Positions 37,620-52,666 of a DNA stretch of 64,000 nt are shown piece after piece. The position numbers and the translations under genes are program-made. Source of the DNA: Auanema rhodensis (lineage: Eukaryota > Nematoda > Chromadorea > Rhabditida > Rhabditidae); assembly GCA_964057225.1 (NCBI GenBank), contig OZ059900.1, forward strand, positions 15,205,638-15,269,637, given 5' to 3'. The number at the start of each line of letters is the position of its first letter. Positions within the stretch are counted from its first letter, which is position 1. The notes below the pieces were generated by a model. That model saw only the letters and a list, made by a program, of their open reading frames with translations, had not been told where the DNA came from and made no database searches.

Positions 37620-39329
37620 TTGTTTGTACAACGTCTAGTTCCACTTTCACGACAAAAAAACAGGGGTTAGAAAATTAAGGAAATTAGCATATTCTGAGGG
37701 CACGCCCCTTATGGCTAATATTGATTAAATCGATTTTTGTTCATATGAGTAGTCAAATGCAACGAATTTCAGCGTGTTACATACTAAAATGAAGCATTTT
37801 ACATGCTGAACACTAGAAAAATACAAAAACACAGTATTTCCCATGAGAAATATTTTATTATGCTGGAAAACCAGTTTTTGGAAATTTCGCTGTAAACAAG
37901 GTTTTGACTTACGATTTCATGTGTTCAAACTCATGCAATGTCAATGAAACCTAGCTCAAAATTGTTCCTACAACGTCTAATTCCACTTTCACGACAAAAA
38001 AACCGGGGTTAGAAAATTAAGGAAATTAGCATATTCTGAGGGCACGCCCCTTATGGCTAATATTGATTAAATCGATTTTTGTTCATATGAGTCGTCAAAT
38101 GCAACGAATTTCAGCGTGTTACATACTAAAATGAAGCATTTCACATGCTGAACACTAGAAAAATACAAAAACACAGTATTTCCCATGAGAAATATTTTAT
38201 TATGCTGGAAAACCAGTTTTTGGAAATTTCGCTGTAAACAAGGTTTTGACTTACGATTTCATGTGTTCAAACTCATGCAATGTCAATGAAACCTAGCTCA
38301 AAATTGTTCCTACAACGTCTAGTTCCACTTTCACGACAAAAAAACAGGGGTTAGAAAATTAAGGAAATTAGCATATTCTGAGGGCACGCCCCTTATGGCT
38401 AATATTGATTAAATCGATTTTTGTTCATATGAGTCGTCAAATGCAACGAATTTCAGCGTGTTACATACTAAAATGAAGCATTTTACATGCTGAACAGTAG
38501 AAAAATACAAAAACACAGTATTTCCCATGAGAAATATTTTATTATGCTGGAAAACCAGTTTTTGGAAATTTCGCTGTAAACAAGGTTTTGACTTACGATT
38601 TCATGTGTTCAAACTCATGCAATGTCAATGAAACCTAGCTCAAAATTGTTCCTACAACGTCTAGTTCCACTTTCACGACAAAAAAACAGGGGTTAGAAAA
38701 TTAATGAAATTAGCATATTCTGAGGGCACGCCCCTTATGGCTAATATTGATTAAATCGATTTTTGTTCATATGAGTCGTCAAATGCAACGAATTTCATCG
38801 TGTTACATACTAAAATGAAGCATTTTACATGCTGAACACTAGAAAAATACAAAAACACAGTATTTCTCATGAGAAATATTTTATTATGCTGGAAAACCAG
38901 TTTTTGGAAATTTCGCTGTAAACAAGGTTTTGACTTACGATTTCATGTGTTCAAACTCATGCAATGTCAATGAAACCTAGCTCAAAATTGTTCCTACAAC
39001 GTCTAGTTCCACTTTCATGACAAAAAAACAGGGGTTAGAAAATTAAGGAAATTAGCATATTCTGAGGGCACGCCCCTTATGGCTAATATTGATTAAATCG
39101 ATTTTTGTTCATATGAGTCGTCAAATGCAACGAATTTCATCGTGTTACATACTAAAATGAAGCATTTTACATGCTGAACACTAGAAAAATACAAAAACAC
39201 AGTATTTCTCATGAGAAATATTTTATTATGCTGGAAAACCAGTTTTTGGAAATTTCGCTGTAAACAAGGTTTTGACTTACGATTTCATGTGTTCAAACTC
39301 ATGCAATGTCAATGAAACCTAGCTTAAAA

Positions 39330-42300
39330 TTGTTCCTACAACGTCTGTTTCCACTTTCACGACAAAAAAACAGGGGTTAGAAAATTAAGGAAATTAGCAT
39401 ATTCTGAGGGCACGCCCCTTATGGCTAATATTGATTAAATCGATTTTTGTTCATATGAGTCGTCAAATGCAACGAATTTCAGCGTGTTACACACTAAAAT
39501 GAAGCATTTCACATGCTGAACACTAGAAAAATACAAAAACACAGTATTTCCCATGAGAAATATTTTATTATGCTGGAAAACCAGTTTTTGGAAATTTCGC
39601 TGTAAACAAGGTTTTGACTTACGATTTCATGTGTTCAAACTCATGCAATGTCAATGAAACCTAGCTCAAAATTGTTCCTACAACGTCTAGTTCCACTTTC
39701 ACGACAAAAAAACAGGGGTTAGAAAATTAAGGAAATTAGCATATTCTGAGGGCACGCCCCTTATGGCTAATATTGATTAAATCGATTTTTGTTCATATGA
39801 GTCGTCAAATGCAACGAATTTCATCGTGTTACATACTAAAATGAAGCATTTTACATGCTGAACACTAGAAAAATACAAAAACACAGTATTTCTCATGAGA
39901 AATATTTTATTATGCTGGAAAACCAGTTTTTGGAAATTTCGCTGTAAACAAGGTTTTGACTTACGATTTCATGTGTTCAAACTCATGCAATGTCAATGAA
40001 ACCTAGCTCAAAATTGTTTGTACAACGTCTAGTTCCACTTTCACGACAAAAAAACAGGGGTTAGAAAATTAAGGAAATTAGCATATTCTGAGGGCACGCC
40101 CCTTATGGCTAATATTGATTAAATCGATTTTTGTTCATATGAGTAGTCAAATGCAACGAATTTCAGCGTGTTACATACTAAAATGAAGCATTTTACATGC
40201 TGAACACTAGAAAAATACAAAAACACAGTATTTCTCATGAGAAATATTTTATTATGCTGGAAAACCAGTTTTTGGAAATTTCGCTGTAAACAAGGTTTTG
40301 ACTTACGATTTCATGTGTTCAAACTCATGCAATGTCAATGAAACCTAGCTCAAAATTGTTTGTACAACGTCTAGTTCCACTTTCACGACAAAAAAACAGG
40401 GGTTAGAAAATTAAGGAAATTAGCATATTCTGAGGGCACGCCCCTTATGGCTAATATTGATTAAATCGATTTTTGTTCATATGAGTAGTCAAATGCAACG
40501 AATTTCAGCGTGTTACATACTAAAATGAAGCATTTTACATGCTGAACACTAGAAAAATACAAAAACACAGTATTTCCCATGAGAAATATTTTATTATGCT
40601 GGAAAACCAGTTTTTGGAAATTTCGCTGTAAACAAGGTTTTGACTTACGATTTCATGTGTTCAAACTCATGCAATGTCAATGAAACCTAGCTCAAAATTG
40701 TTCCTACAACGTCTAATTCCACTTTCACGACAAAAAAACCGGGGTTAGAAAATTAAGGAAATTAGCATATTCTGAGGGCACGCCCCTTATGGCTAATATT
40801 GATTAAATCGATTTTTGTTCATATGAGTCGTCAAATGCAACGAATTTCAGCGTGTTACATACTAAAATGAAGCATTTCACATGCTGAACACTAGAAAAAT
40901 ACAAAAACACAGTATTTCCCATGAGAAATATTTTATTATGCTGGAAAACCAGTTTTTGGAAATTTCGCTGTAAACAAGGTTTTGACTTACGATTTCATGT
41001 GTTCAAACTCATGCAATGTCAATGAAACCTAGCTCAAAATTGTTCCTACAACGTCTAGTTCCACTTTCACGACAAAAAAACAGGGGTTAGAAAATTAAGG
41101 AAATTAGCATATTCTGAGGGCACGCCCCTTATGGCTAATATTGATTAAATCGATTTTTGTTCATATGAGTCGTCAAATGCAACGAATTTCAGCGTGTTAC
41201 ATACTAAAATGAAGCATTTTACATGCTGAACACTAGAAAAATACAAAAACACAGTATTTCCCATGAGAAATATTTTATTATGCTGGAAAACCAGTTTTTG
41301 GAAATTTCGCTGTAAACAAGGTTTTGACTTACGATTTCATGTGTTCAAACTCATGCAATGTCAATGAAACCTAGCTCAAAATTGTTCCTACAACGTCTAG
41401 TTCCACTTTCACGACAAAAAAACAGGGGTTAGAAAATTAATGAAATTAGCATATTCTGAGGGCACGCCCCTTATGGCTAATATTGATTAAATCGATTTTT
41501 GTTCATATGAGTCGTCAAATGCAACGAATTTCATCGTGTTACATACTAAAATGAAGCATTTTACATGCTGAACACTAGAAAAATACAAAAACACAGTATT
41601 TCTCATGAGAAATATTTTATTATGCTGGAAAACCAGTTTTTGGAAATTTCGCTGTAAACAAGGTTTTGACTTACGATTTCATGTGTTCAAACTCATGCAA
41701 TGTCAATGAAACCTAGCTCAAAATTGTTCCTACAACGTCTAGTTCCACTTTCACGACAAAAAAACAGGGGTTAGAAAATTAAGGAAATTAGCATATTCTG
41801 AGGGCACGCCCCTTATGGCTAATATTGATTAAATCGATTTTTGTTCATATGAGTAGTCAAATGCAACGAATTTCAGCGTGTTACATACTAAAATGAAGCA
41901 TTTTACATGCTGAACACTAGAAAAATACAAAAACACAGTATTTCCCATGAGAAATATTTTATTATGCTGGAAAACCAGTTTTTGGAAATTTCGCTGTAAA
42001 CAAGGTTTTGACTTACGATTTCATGTGTTCAAACTCATGCAATGTCAATGAAACCTAGCTCAAAATTGTTCCTACAACGTCTAATTCCACTTTCACGACA
42101 AAAAAACCGGGGTTAGAAAATTAAGGAAATTAGCATATTCTGAGGGCACGCCCCTTATGGCTAATATTGATTAAATCGATTTTTGTTCTTATGATTCGTC
42201 AAATGCAACGAATTTCAGCGTGTTACATACTAAAATGAAGCATTTTACATGCTGAACACTATAAAAATACAAAAACACAGTATTTCCCATGAGAAATATT

Positions 42301-43433
42301 TTATTATGCTGGAAAACCAGTTTTTGGAAATTTCGCTGTAAACAAGGTTTTGACTTACGATTTCATGCGTTCAAACTCATGCAATGTCAATGAAACCTAG
42401 CTCAAAATTGTTCCTACAACGTCTAATTCCACTTTCACGACAAAAAAACAGGGGTTAGAAAATTAAGGAAATTAGCATATTCTGAGGGCACGCCCCTTAT
42501 GGCTAATATTGATTAAATCGATTTTTGTTCATATGAGTCGTCAAATGCAACGAATTTCAGCGTGTTACATACTAAAATGAAGCATTTTACATGCTGAACA
42601 CTAGAAAAATACAAAAACACAGTATTTCCCATGAGAAATATTTTATTATGCTGGAAAACCAGTTTTTGGAAATTTCGCTGTAAACAAGGTTTTGACTTAC
42701 GATTTCATGTGTTCAAACTCATGCAATGTCAATGAAACCTAGCTCAAAATTGTTCCCACAACGTCTAGTTCCACTTTCACGACAAAAAAACAGGGGTTAG
42801 AAAATTAAGGAAATTAGCATATTCTGAGGGCACGCCCCTTATGGCTAATATTGATTAAATCGATTTTTGTTCATATGAGTCGTCAAATGCAACGAATTTC
42901 AGCGTGTTACATACTAAAATGAAACATTTTACATGCTGAACACTAGAAAAATACAAAAACACAGTATTTCCCATGAGAAATATTTTATTATGCTGGAAAA
43001 CCAGTTTTTGGAAATTTCGCTGTAAACAAGGTTTTGACTTACGATTTCATGTGTTCAAACTCATGCAATGTCAATGAAACCTAGCTCAAAATTGTTCCTA
43101 CAACGTCTAATTCCACTTTCACGACAAAAAAACCGGGGTTAGAAAATTAAGGAAATTAGCATATTCTGAGGGCACGCCCCTTATGGCTAATATTGATTAA
43201 ATCGATTTTTGTTCATATGAGTCGTCAAATGCAACGAATTTCAGCGTGTTACATACTAAAATGAAGCATTTCACATGCTGAACACTAGAAAAATACAAAA
43301 ACACAGTATTTCCCATGAGAAATATTTTATTATGCTGGAAAACCAGTTTTTGGAAATTTCGCTGTAAACAAGGTTTTGACTTACGATTTCATGTGTTCAA
43401 ACTCATGCAATGTCAATGAAACCTAGCTCAAAA
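39330..43433. repeat. Twelve-monomer block, copy 2 (M116-M127)
   Basis: It matches M7-M18 (2053-6156) at a constant offset of 37277 bp across 4104 bp. It shares the GTCTGTTT unit, the TTTGTAC/GTAGT pair, the TAATG/CATCG unit, the ACTATAAA/CATGCGTTC unit and the TTCCCAC/AAACATTTT unit in the same order. Each copy has its own few private substitutions, so this duplication is older than the 5814-bp and 2735-bp ones (inference). Confidence 0.88.
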
Positions 43434-43775
43434 TTGTTCCTACAACGTCTAGTTCCACTTTCACGACAAAAAAACAGGGGTTAGAAAATTAAGGAAATTA
43501 GCATATTCTGAGGGCACGCCCCTTATGGCTAATATTGATTAAATCGATTTTTGTTCATATGAGTAGTCAAATGCAACGAATTTCAGCGTGTTACATACTA
43601 AAATGAAGCATTTTACATGCTGAACACTAGAAAAATACAAAAACACAGTATTTCCCATGAGAAATATTTTATTATGCTGGAAAACCAGTTTTTGGAAATT
43701 TCGCTGTAAACAAGGTTTTGACTTACGATTTCATGTGTTCAAACTCATGCAATGTCAATGAAACCTAGCTCAAAA

Positions 43776-46700
43776 TTGTTCCTACAACGTCTAGTTCCAC
43801 TTTCACGACAAAAAAACCGGGGTTAGAAAATTAAGGAAATTAGCATATTCTGAGGGCACGCCCCTTATGGCTAATATTGATTAAATCGATTTTTGTTCAT
43901 ATGAGTAGTCAAATGCAACGAATTTCAGCGTGTTACATACTAAAATGAAGCATTTCACATGCTGAACACTAGAAAAATACAAAAACACAGTATTTCCCAT
44001 GAGAAATATTTTATTATGCTGGAAAACCAGTTTTTGGAAATTTCGCTGTAAACAAGGTTTTGACTTACGATTTCATGTGTTCAAACTCATGCAATGTCAA
44101 TGAAACCTAGCTCAAAATTGTTCCTACAACGTCTAGTTCCACTTTCACGACAAAAAAACAGGGGTTAGAAAATTAAGGAAATTAGCATATTCTGAGGGCA
44201 CGCCCCTTATGGCTAATATTGATTAAATCGATTTTTGTTCATATGAGTAGTCAAATGCAACGAATTTCAGCGTGTTACATACTAAAATGAAGCATTTTAC
44301 ATGCTGAACACTAGAAAAATACAAAAACACAGTATTTCCCATGAGAAATATTTTATTATGCTGGAAAACCAGTTTTTGGAAATTTCGCTGTAAACAAGGT
44401 TTTGACTTACGATTTCATGTGTTCAAACTCATGCAATGTCAATGAAACCTAGCTCAAAATTGTTCCTACAACGTCTAGTTCCACTTTCACGACAAAAAAA
44501 CCGGGGTTAGAAAATTAAGGAAATTAGCATATTCTGAGGGCACGCCCCTTATGGCTAATATTGATTAAATCGATTTTTGTTCATATGAGTCGTCAAATGC
44601 AACGAATTTCAGCGTGTTACATACTAAAATGAAGCATTTTACATGCTGAACACTAGAAAAAAACAAAAACACAGTATTTCTCATGAGAAATATTTTATTA
44701 TGCTGGAAAACCAGTTTTTGGAAATTTCGCTGTAAACAAGGTTTTGACTTACGATTTCATGTGTTCAAAGTCATGCAATGTCAATGAAACCTAGCTCAAA
44801 ATTGTTTGTACAACGTCTAGTTCCACTTTCACGACAAAAAAACAGGGGTTAGAAAATTAAGGAAATTAGCATATTCTGAGGGCACGCCCCTTATGGCTAA
44901 TATTGATTAAATCGATTTTTGTTCATATGAGTAGTCAAATGCAACGAATTTCAGCGTGTTACATACTAAAATGAAGCATTTTACATGCTGAACACTAGAA
45001 AAATACAAAAACACAGTATTTCCCATGAGAAATATTTTATTATGCTGGAAAACCAGTTTTTGGAAATTTCGCTGTAAACAAGGTTTTGACTTACGATTTC
45101 ATGTGTTCAAACTCATGCAATGTCAATGAAACCTAGCTCAAAATTGTTCCTACAACGTCTAATTCCACTTTCACGACAAAAAAACCGGGGTTAGAAAATT
45201 AAGGAAATTAGCATATTCTGAGGGCACGCCCCTTATGGCTAATATTGATTAAATCGATTTTTGTTCATATGAGTCGTCAAATGCAACGAATTTCAGCGTG
45301 TTACATACTAAAATGAAGCATTTCACATGCTGAACACTAGAAAAATACAAAAACACAGTATTTCCCATGAGAAATATTTTATTATGCTGGAAAACCAGTT
45401 TTTGGAAATTTCGCTGTAAACAAGGTTTTGACTTACGATTTCATGTGTTCAAACTCATGCAATGTCAATGAAACCTAGCTCAAAATTGTTCCTACAACGT
45501 CTAGTTCCACTTTCACGACAAAAAAACAGGGGTTAGAAAATTAAGGAAATTAGCATATTCTGAGGGCACGCCCCTTATGGCTAATATTGATTAAATCGAT
45601 TTTTGTTCATATGAGTAGTCAAATGCAACGAATTTCAGCGTGTTACATACTAAAATGAAGCATTTTACATGCTGAACACTAGAAAAATACAAAAACACAG
45701 TATTTCCCATGAGAAATATTTTATTATGCTGGAAAACCAGTTTTTGGAAATTTCGCTGTAAACAAGGTTTTGACTTACGATTTCATGTGTTCAAACTCAT
45801 GCAATGTCAATGAAACCTAGCTCAAAATTGTTCCTACAACGTCTAATTCCACTTTCACGACAAAAAAACCGGGGTTAGAAAATTAAGGAAATTAGCATAT
45901 TCTGAGGGCACGCCCCTTATGGCTAATATTGATTAAATCGATTTTTGTTCATATGAGTCGTCAAATGCAACGAATTTCAGCGTGTTACATACTAAAATGA
46001 AGCATTTTACATGCTGAACACTATAAAAATACAAAAACACAGTATTTCCCATGAGAAATATTTTATTATGCTGGAAAACCAGTTTTTGGAAATTTCGCTG
46101 TAAACAAGGTTTTGACTTACGATTTCATGCGTTCAAACTCATGCAATGTCAATGAAACCTAGCTCAAAATTGTTCCTACAACGTCTAATTCCACTTTCAC
46201 GACAAAAAAACAGGGGTTAGAAAATTAAGGAAATTAGCATATTCTGAGGGCACGCCCCTTATGGCTAATATTGATTAAATCGATTTTTGTTCATATGAGT
46301 CGTCAAATGCAACGAATTTCAGCGTGTTACATACTAAAATGAAGCATTTTACATGCTGAACACTAGAAAAATACAAAAACACAGTATTTCCCATGAGAAA
46401 TATTTTATTATGCTGGAAAACCAGTTTTTGGAAATTTCGCTGTAAACAAGGTTTTGACTTACGATTTCATGTGTTCAAACTCATGCAATGTCAATGAAAC
46501 CTAGCTCAAAATTGTTCCTACAACGTCTAGTTCCACTTTCACGACAAAAAAACAGGGGTTAGAAAATTAAGGAAATTAGCATATTCTGAGGGCACGCCCC
46601 TTATGGCTAATATTGATTAAATCGATTTTTGTTCATATGAGTCGTCAAATGCAACGAATTTCAGCGTGTTACATACTAAAATGAAACATTTTACATGCTG

Positions 46701-47537
46701 AACACTAGAAAAATACAAAAACACAGTATTTCCCATGAGAAATATTTTATTATGCTGGAAAACCAGTTTTTGGAAATTTCGCTGTAAACAAGGTTTTGAC
46801 TTACGATTTCATGTGTTCAAACTCATGCAATGTCAATGAAACCTAGCTCAAAATTGTTCCTACAACGTCTAATTCCACTTTCACGACAAAAAAACCGGGG
46901 TTAGAAAATTAAGGAAATTAGCATATTCTGAGGGCACGCCCCTTATGGCTAATATTGATTAAATCGATTTTTGTTCATATGAGTCGTCAAATGCAACGAA
47001 TTTCAGCGTGTTACATACTAAAATGAAGCATTTCACATGCTGAACACTAGAAAAATACAAAAACACAGTATTTCCCATGAGAAATATTTTATTATGCTGG
47101 AAAACCAGTTTTTGGAAATTTCGCTGTAAACAAGGTTTTGACTTACGATTTCATGTGTTCAAACTCATGCAATGTCAATGAAACCTAGCTCAAAATTGTT
47201 CCTACAACGTCTAGTTCCACTTTCACGACAAAAAAACAGGGGTTAGAAAATTAAGGAAATTAGCATATTCTGAGGGCACGCCCCTTATGGCTAATATTGA
47301 TTAAATCGATTTTTGTTCATATGAGTAGTCAAATGCAACGAATTTCAGCGTGTTACATACTAAAATGAAGCATTTCACATGCTGAACACTAGAAAAATAC
47401 AAAAACACAGTATTTCCCATGAGAAATATTTTATTATGCTGGAAAACCAGTTTTTGGAAATTTCGCTGTAAACAAGGTTTTGACTTACGATTTCATGTGT
47501 TCAAACTCATGCAATGTCAATGAAACCTAGCTCAAAA
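43776..47537. repeat. Eleven-monomer block, copy 2 (M129-M139)
   Basis: It matches M24-M34 (7867-11628) at an offset of 35909 bp over 3762 bp. It includes the rare A-run change in M131 and the ACTATAAA/CATGCGTTC unit M135. M124 and M135, both of that type, are 3762 bp apart here. In zone 1 the equivalent units M15 and M30 are 5130 bp apart, a difference of four monomers. Confidence 0.85.
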
Positions 47538-50500
47538 TTGTTCCTACAACGTCTAATTCCACTTTCACGACAAAAAAACCGGGGTTAGAAAATTAAGGAA
47601 ATTAGCATATTCTGAGGGCACGCCCCTTATGGTTAATATTGATTAAATCGATTTTTGTTCATATGAGTAGTCAAATGCAACGAATTTCAGCGTGTTACAT
47701 ACTAAAATGAAGCATTTTACATGCTGAACACTAGAAAAATACAAAAACACAGTATTTCTCATGAGAAATATTTTATTATGCTGGAAAACCAGTTTTTGGA
47801 AATTTCGCTGTAAACAAGGTTTTGACTTACGATTTCATGTGTTCAAAGTCATGCAATGTCAATGAAACCTAGCTCAAAATTGTTTGTACAACGTCTAGTT
47901 CCACTTTCACGACAAAAAAACAGGGGTTAGAAAATTAAGGAAATTAGCATATTCTGAGGGCACGCCCCTTATGGCTAATATTGATTAAATCGATTTTTGT
48001 TCATATGAGTAGTCAAATGCAACGAATTTCAGCGTGTTACATACTAAAATGAAGCATTTTACATGCTGAACACTAGAAAAATACAAAAACACAGTATTTC
48101 CCATGAGAAATATTTTATTATGCTGGAAAACCAGTTTTTGGAAATTTCGCTGTAAACAAGGTTTTGACTTACGATTTCATGTGTTCAAACTCATGCAATG
48201 TCAATGAAACCTAGCTCAAAATTGTTCCTACAACGTCTAGTTCCACTTTCACGACAAAAAAACCGGGGTTAGAAAATTAAGGAAATTAGCATATTCTGAG
48301 GGCACGCCCCTTATGGCTAATATTGATTAAATCGATTTTTGTTCATATGAGTCGTCAAATGCAACGAATTTCAGCGTGTTACATACTAAAATGAAGCATT
48401 TTACATGCTGAACACTAGAAAAATACAAAAACACAGTATTTCTCATGAGAAATATTTTATTATGCTGGAAAACCAGTTTTTGGAAATTTCGCTGTAAACA
48501 AGGTTTTGACTTACGATTTCATGTGTTCAAAGTCATGCAATGTCAATGAAACCTAGCTCAAAATTGTTTGTACAACGTCTAGTTCCACTTTCACGACAAA
48601 AAAACAGGGGTTAGAAAATTAAGGAAATTAGCATATTCTGAGGGCACGCCCCTTATGGCTAATATTGATTAAATCGATTTTTGTTCATATGAGTAGTCAA
48701 ATGCAACGAATTTCAGCGTGTTACATACTAAAATGAAGCATTTTACATGCTGAACACTAGAAAAATACAAAAACACAGTATTTCCCATGAGAAATATTTT
48801 ATTATGCTGGAAAACCAGTTTTTGGAAATTTCGCTGTAAACAAGGTTTTGACTTACGATTTCAAGTGTTCAAACTCATGCAATGTCAATGAAACCTAGCT
48901 CAAAATTGTTCCTACAACGTCTAATTCCACTTTCACGACAAAAAAACCGGGGTTAGAAAATTAAGGAAATTAGCATATTCTGAGGGCACGCCCCTTATGG
49001 CTAATATTGATTAAATCGATTTTTGTTCATATGAGTCGTCAAATGCAACGAATTTCAGCGTGTTACATACTAAAATGAAGCATTTCACATGCTGAACACT
49101 AGAAAAATACAAAAACACAGTATTTCCCATGAGAAATATTTTATTATGCTGGAAAACCAGTTTTTGGAAATTTCGCTGTAAACAAGGTTTTGACTTACGA
49201 TTTCATGTGTTCAAACTCATGCAATGTCAATGAAACCTAGCTCAAAATTGTTTGTACAACGTCTAGTTCCACTTTCACGACAAAAAAACAGGGGTTAGAA
49301 AATTAAGGAAATTAGCATATTCTGAGGGCACGCCCCTTATGGCTAATATTGATTAAATCGATTTTTGTTCATATGAGTCGTCAAATGCAACGAATTTCAG
49401 CGTGTTACATACTAAAATGAAGCATTTCACATGCTGAACACTAGAAAAATACAAAAACACAGTATTTCCCATGAGAAATATTTTATTATGCTGGAAAACC
49501 AGTTTTTGGAAATTTCGCTGTAAACAAGGTTTTGACTTACGATTTCATGTGTTCAAACTCATGCAATGTCAATGAAACCTAGCTCAAAATTGTTCCTACA
49601 ACGTCTAGTTCCACTTTCACGACAAAAAAACAGGGGTTAGAAAATTAAGGAAATTAGCATATTCTGAGGGCACGCCCCTTATGGCTAATATTGATTAAAT
49701 CGATTTTTGTTCATATGAGTCGTCAAATGCAACGAATTTCAGCGTGTTACATACTAAAATGAAGCATTTTACATGCTGAACACTAGAAAAATACAAAAAC
49801 ACAGTATTTCCCATGAGAAATATTTTATTATGCTGGAAAACCAGTTTTTGGAAATTTCGCTGTAAACAAGGTTTTGACTTACGATTTCATGTGTTCAAAC
49901 TCATGCAATGTCAATGAAACCTAGCTCAAAATTGTTCCTACAACGTCTAGTTCCACTTTCACGACAAAAAAACAGGGGTTAGAAAATTAATGAAATTAGC
50001 ATATTCTGAGGGCACGCCCCTTATGGCTAATATTGATTAAATCGATTTTTGTTCATATGAGTCGTCAAATGCAACGAATTTCATCGTGTTACATACTAAA
50101 ATGAAGCATTTTACATGCTGAACACTAGAAAAATACAAAAACACAGTATTTCTCATGAGAAATATTTTATTATGCTGGAAAACCAGTTTTTGGAAATTTC
50201 GCTGTAAACAAGGTTTTGACTTACGATTTCATGTGTTCAAACTCATGCAATGTCAATGAAACCTAGCTCAAAATTGTTCCTACAACGTCTGTTTCCACTT
50301 TCACGACAAAAAAACAGGGGTTAGAAAATTAAGGAAATTAGCATATTCTGAGGGCACGCCCCTTATGGCTAATATTGATTAAATCGATTTTTGTTCATAT
50401 GAGTCGTCAAATGCAACGAATTTCAGCGTGTTACATACTAAAATGAAGCATTTCACATGCTGAACACTAGAAAAATACAAAAACACAGTATTTCCCATGA

Positions 50501-50957
50501 GAAATATTTTATTATGCTGGAAAACCAGTTTTTGGAAATTTCGCTGTAAACAAGGTTTTGACTTACGATTTCATGTGTTCAAACTCATGCAATGTCAATG
50601 AAACCTAGCTCAAAATTGTTCCTACAACGTCTAGTTCCACTTTCACGACAAAAAAACAGGGGTTAGAAAATTAAGGAAATTAGCATATTCTGAGGGCACG
50701 CCCCTTATGGCTAATATTGATTAAATCGATTTTTGTTCATATGAGTCGTCAAATGCAACGAATTTCAGCGTGTTACATACTAAAATGAAGCATTTTACAT
50801 GCTGAACACTAGAAAAATACAAAAACACAGTATTTCTCATGAGAAATATTTTATTATGCTGGAAAACCAGTTTTTGGAAATTTCGCTGTAAACAAGGTTT
50901 TGACTTACGATTTCATGTGTTCAAACTCATGCAATGTCAATGAAACCTAGCTCAAAA

Positions 50958-52666
50958 TTGTTTGTACAACGTCTAGTTCCACTTTCACGACAAAAAAACA
51001 GGGGTTAGAAAATTAAGGAAATTAGCATATTCTGAGGGCACGCCCCTTATGGCTAATATTGATTAAATCGATTTTTGTTCATATGAGTCGTCAAATGCAA
51101 CGAATTTCAGCGTGTTACATACTAAAATGAAGCATTTTACATGCTGAACACTAGAAAAATACAAAAACACAGTATTTCCTATGAGAAATATTTTATTATG
51201 CTGGAAAACCAGTTTTTGGAAATTTCGCTGTAAACAAGGTTTTGACTTACGATTTCATGTGTTCAAACTCATGCAATGTCAATGAAACCTAGCTCAAAAT
51301 TGTTCCTACAACGTCTAGTTCCACTTTCACGACAAAAAAACAGGGGTTAGAAAATTAATGAAATTAGCATATTCTGAGGGCACGCCCCTTATGGCTAATA
51401 TTGATTAAATCGATTTTTGTTCATATGAGTCGTCAAATGCAACGAATTTCATCGTGTTACATACTAAAATGAAGCATTTTACATGCTGAACACTAGAAAA
51501 ATACAAAAACACAGTATTTCTCATGAGAAATATTTTATTATGCTGGAAAACCAGTTTTTGGAAATTTCGCTGTAAACAAGGTTTTGACTTACGATTTCAT
51601 GTGTTCAAACTCATGCAATGTCAATGAAACCTAGCTCAAAATTGTTTGTACAACGTCTAGTTCCACTTTCACGACAAAAAAACAGGGGTTAGAAAATTAA
51701 GGAAATTAGCATATTCTGAGGGCACGCCCCTTATGGCTAATATTGATTAAATCGATTTTTGTTCATATGAGTAGTCAAATGCAACGAATTTCAGCGTGTT
51801 ACATACTAAAATGAAGCATTTTACATGCTGAACACTAGAAAAATACAAAAACACAGTATTTCCCATGAGAAATATTTTATTATGCTGGAAAACCAGTTTT
51901 TGGAAATTTCGCTGTAAACAAGGTTTGACTTACGATTTCATGTGTTCAAACTCATGCAATGTCAATGAAACCTAGCTCAAAATTGTTCCTACAACGTCTA
52001 ATTCCACTTTCACGACAAAAAAACCGGGGTTAGAAAATTAAGGAAATTAGCATATTCTAAGGGCACGCCCCTTATGGCTAATATTGATTAAATCGATTTT
52101 TGTTCATATGAGTCGTCAAATGCAACGAATTTCAGCGTGTTACATACTAAAATGAAGCATTTTACATGCTGAACACTAGAAAAATACAAAAACACAGTAT
52201 TTCCTATGAGAAATATTTTATTATGCTGGAAAACCAGTTTTTGGAAATTTCGCTGTAAACAAGGTTTTGACTTACGATTTCATGTGTTCAAACTCATGCA
52301 ATGTCAATGAAACCTAGCTCAAAATTGTTCCTACAACGTCTAGTTCCACTTTCACGACAAAAAAACAGGGGTTAGAAAATTAATGAAATTAGCATATTCT
52401 GAGGGCACGCCCCTTATGGCTAATATTGATTAAATCGATTTTTGTTCATATGAGTCGTCAAATGCAACGAATTTCATCGTGTTACATACTAAAATGAAGC
52501 ATTTTACATGCTGAACACTAGAAAAATACAAAAACACAGTATTTCTCATGAGAAATATTTTATTATGCTGGAAAACCAGTTTTTGGAAATTTCGCTGTAA
52601 ACAAGGTTTTGACTTACGATTTCATGTGTTCAAACTCATGCAATGTCAATGAAACCTAGCTCAAAA
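50958..52666. repeat. Three-monomer local duplication marked by TTTCCTATGAG
   Basis: M150 and M153 both carry TTTCCTATGAG, seen nowhere else in the window, and each is followed by a TAATG/CATCG/TTTCTCATG unit (M151, M154). The starts of M151 and M154 are 1025 bp apart, that is three monomers minus one base, because M152 lost a T in AAGGTTTGAC (51920-51929). M153 also has a private TCTAAGGG. The starts of M150 and M153 differ, so the crossover lay inside a monomer. Confidence 0.8.
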
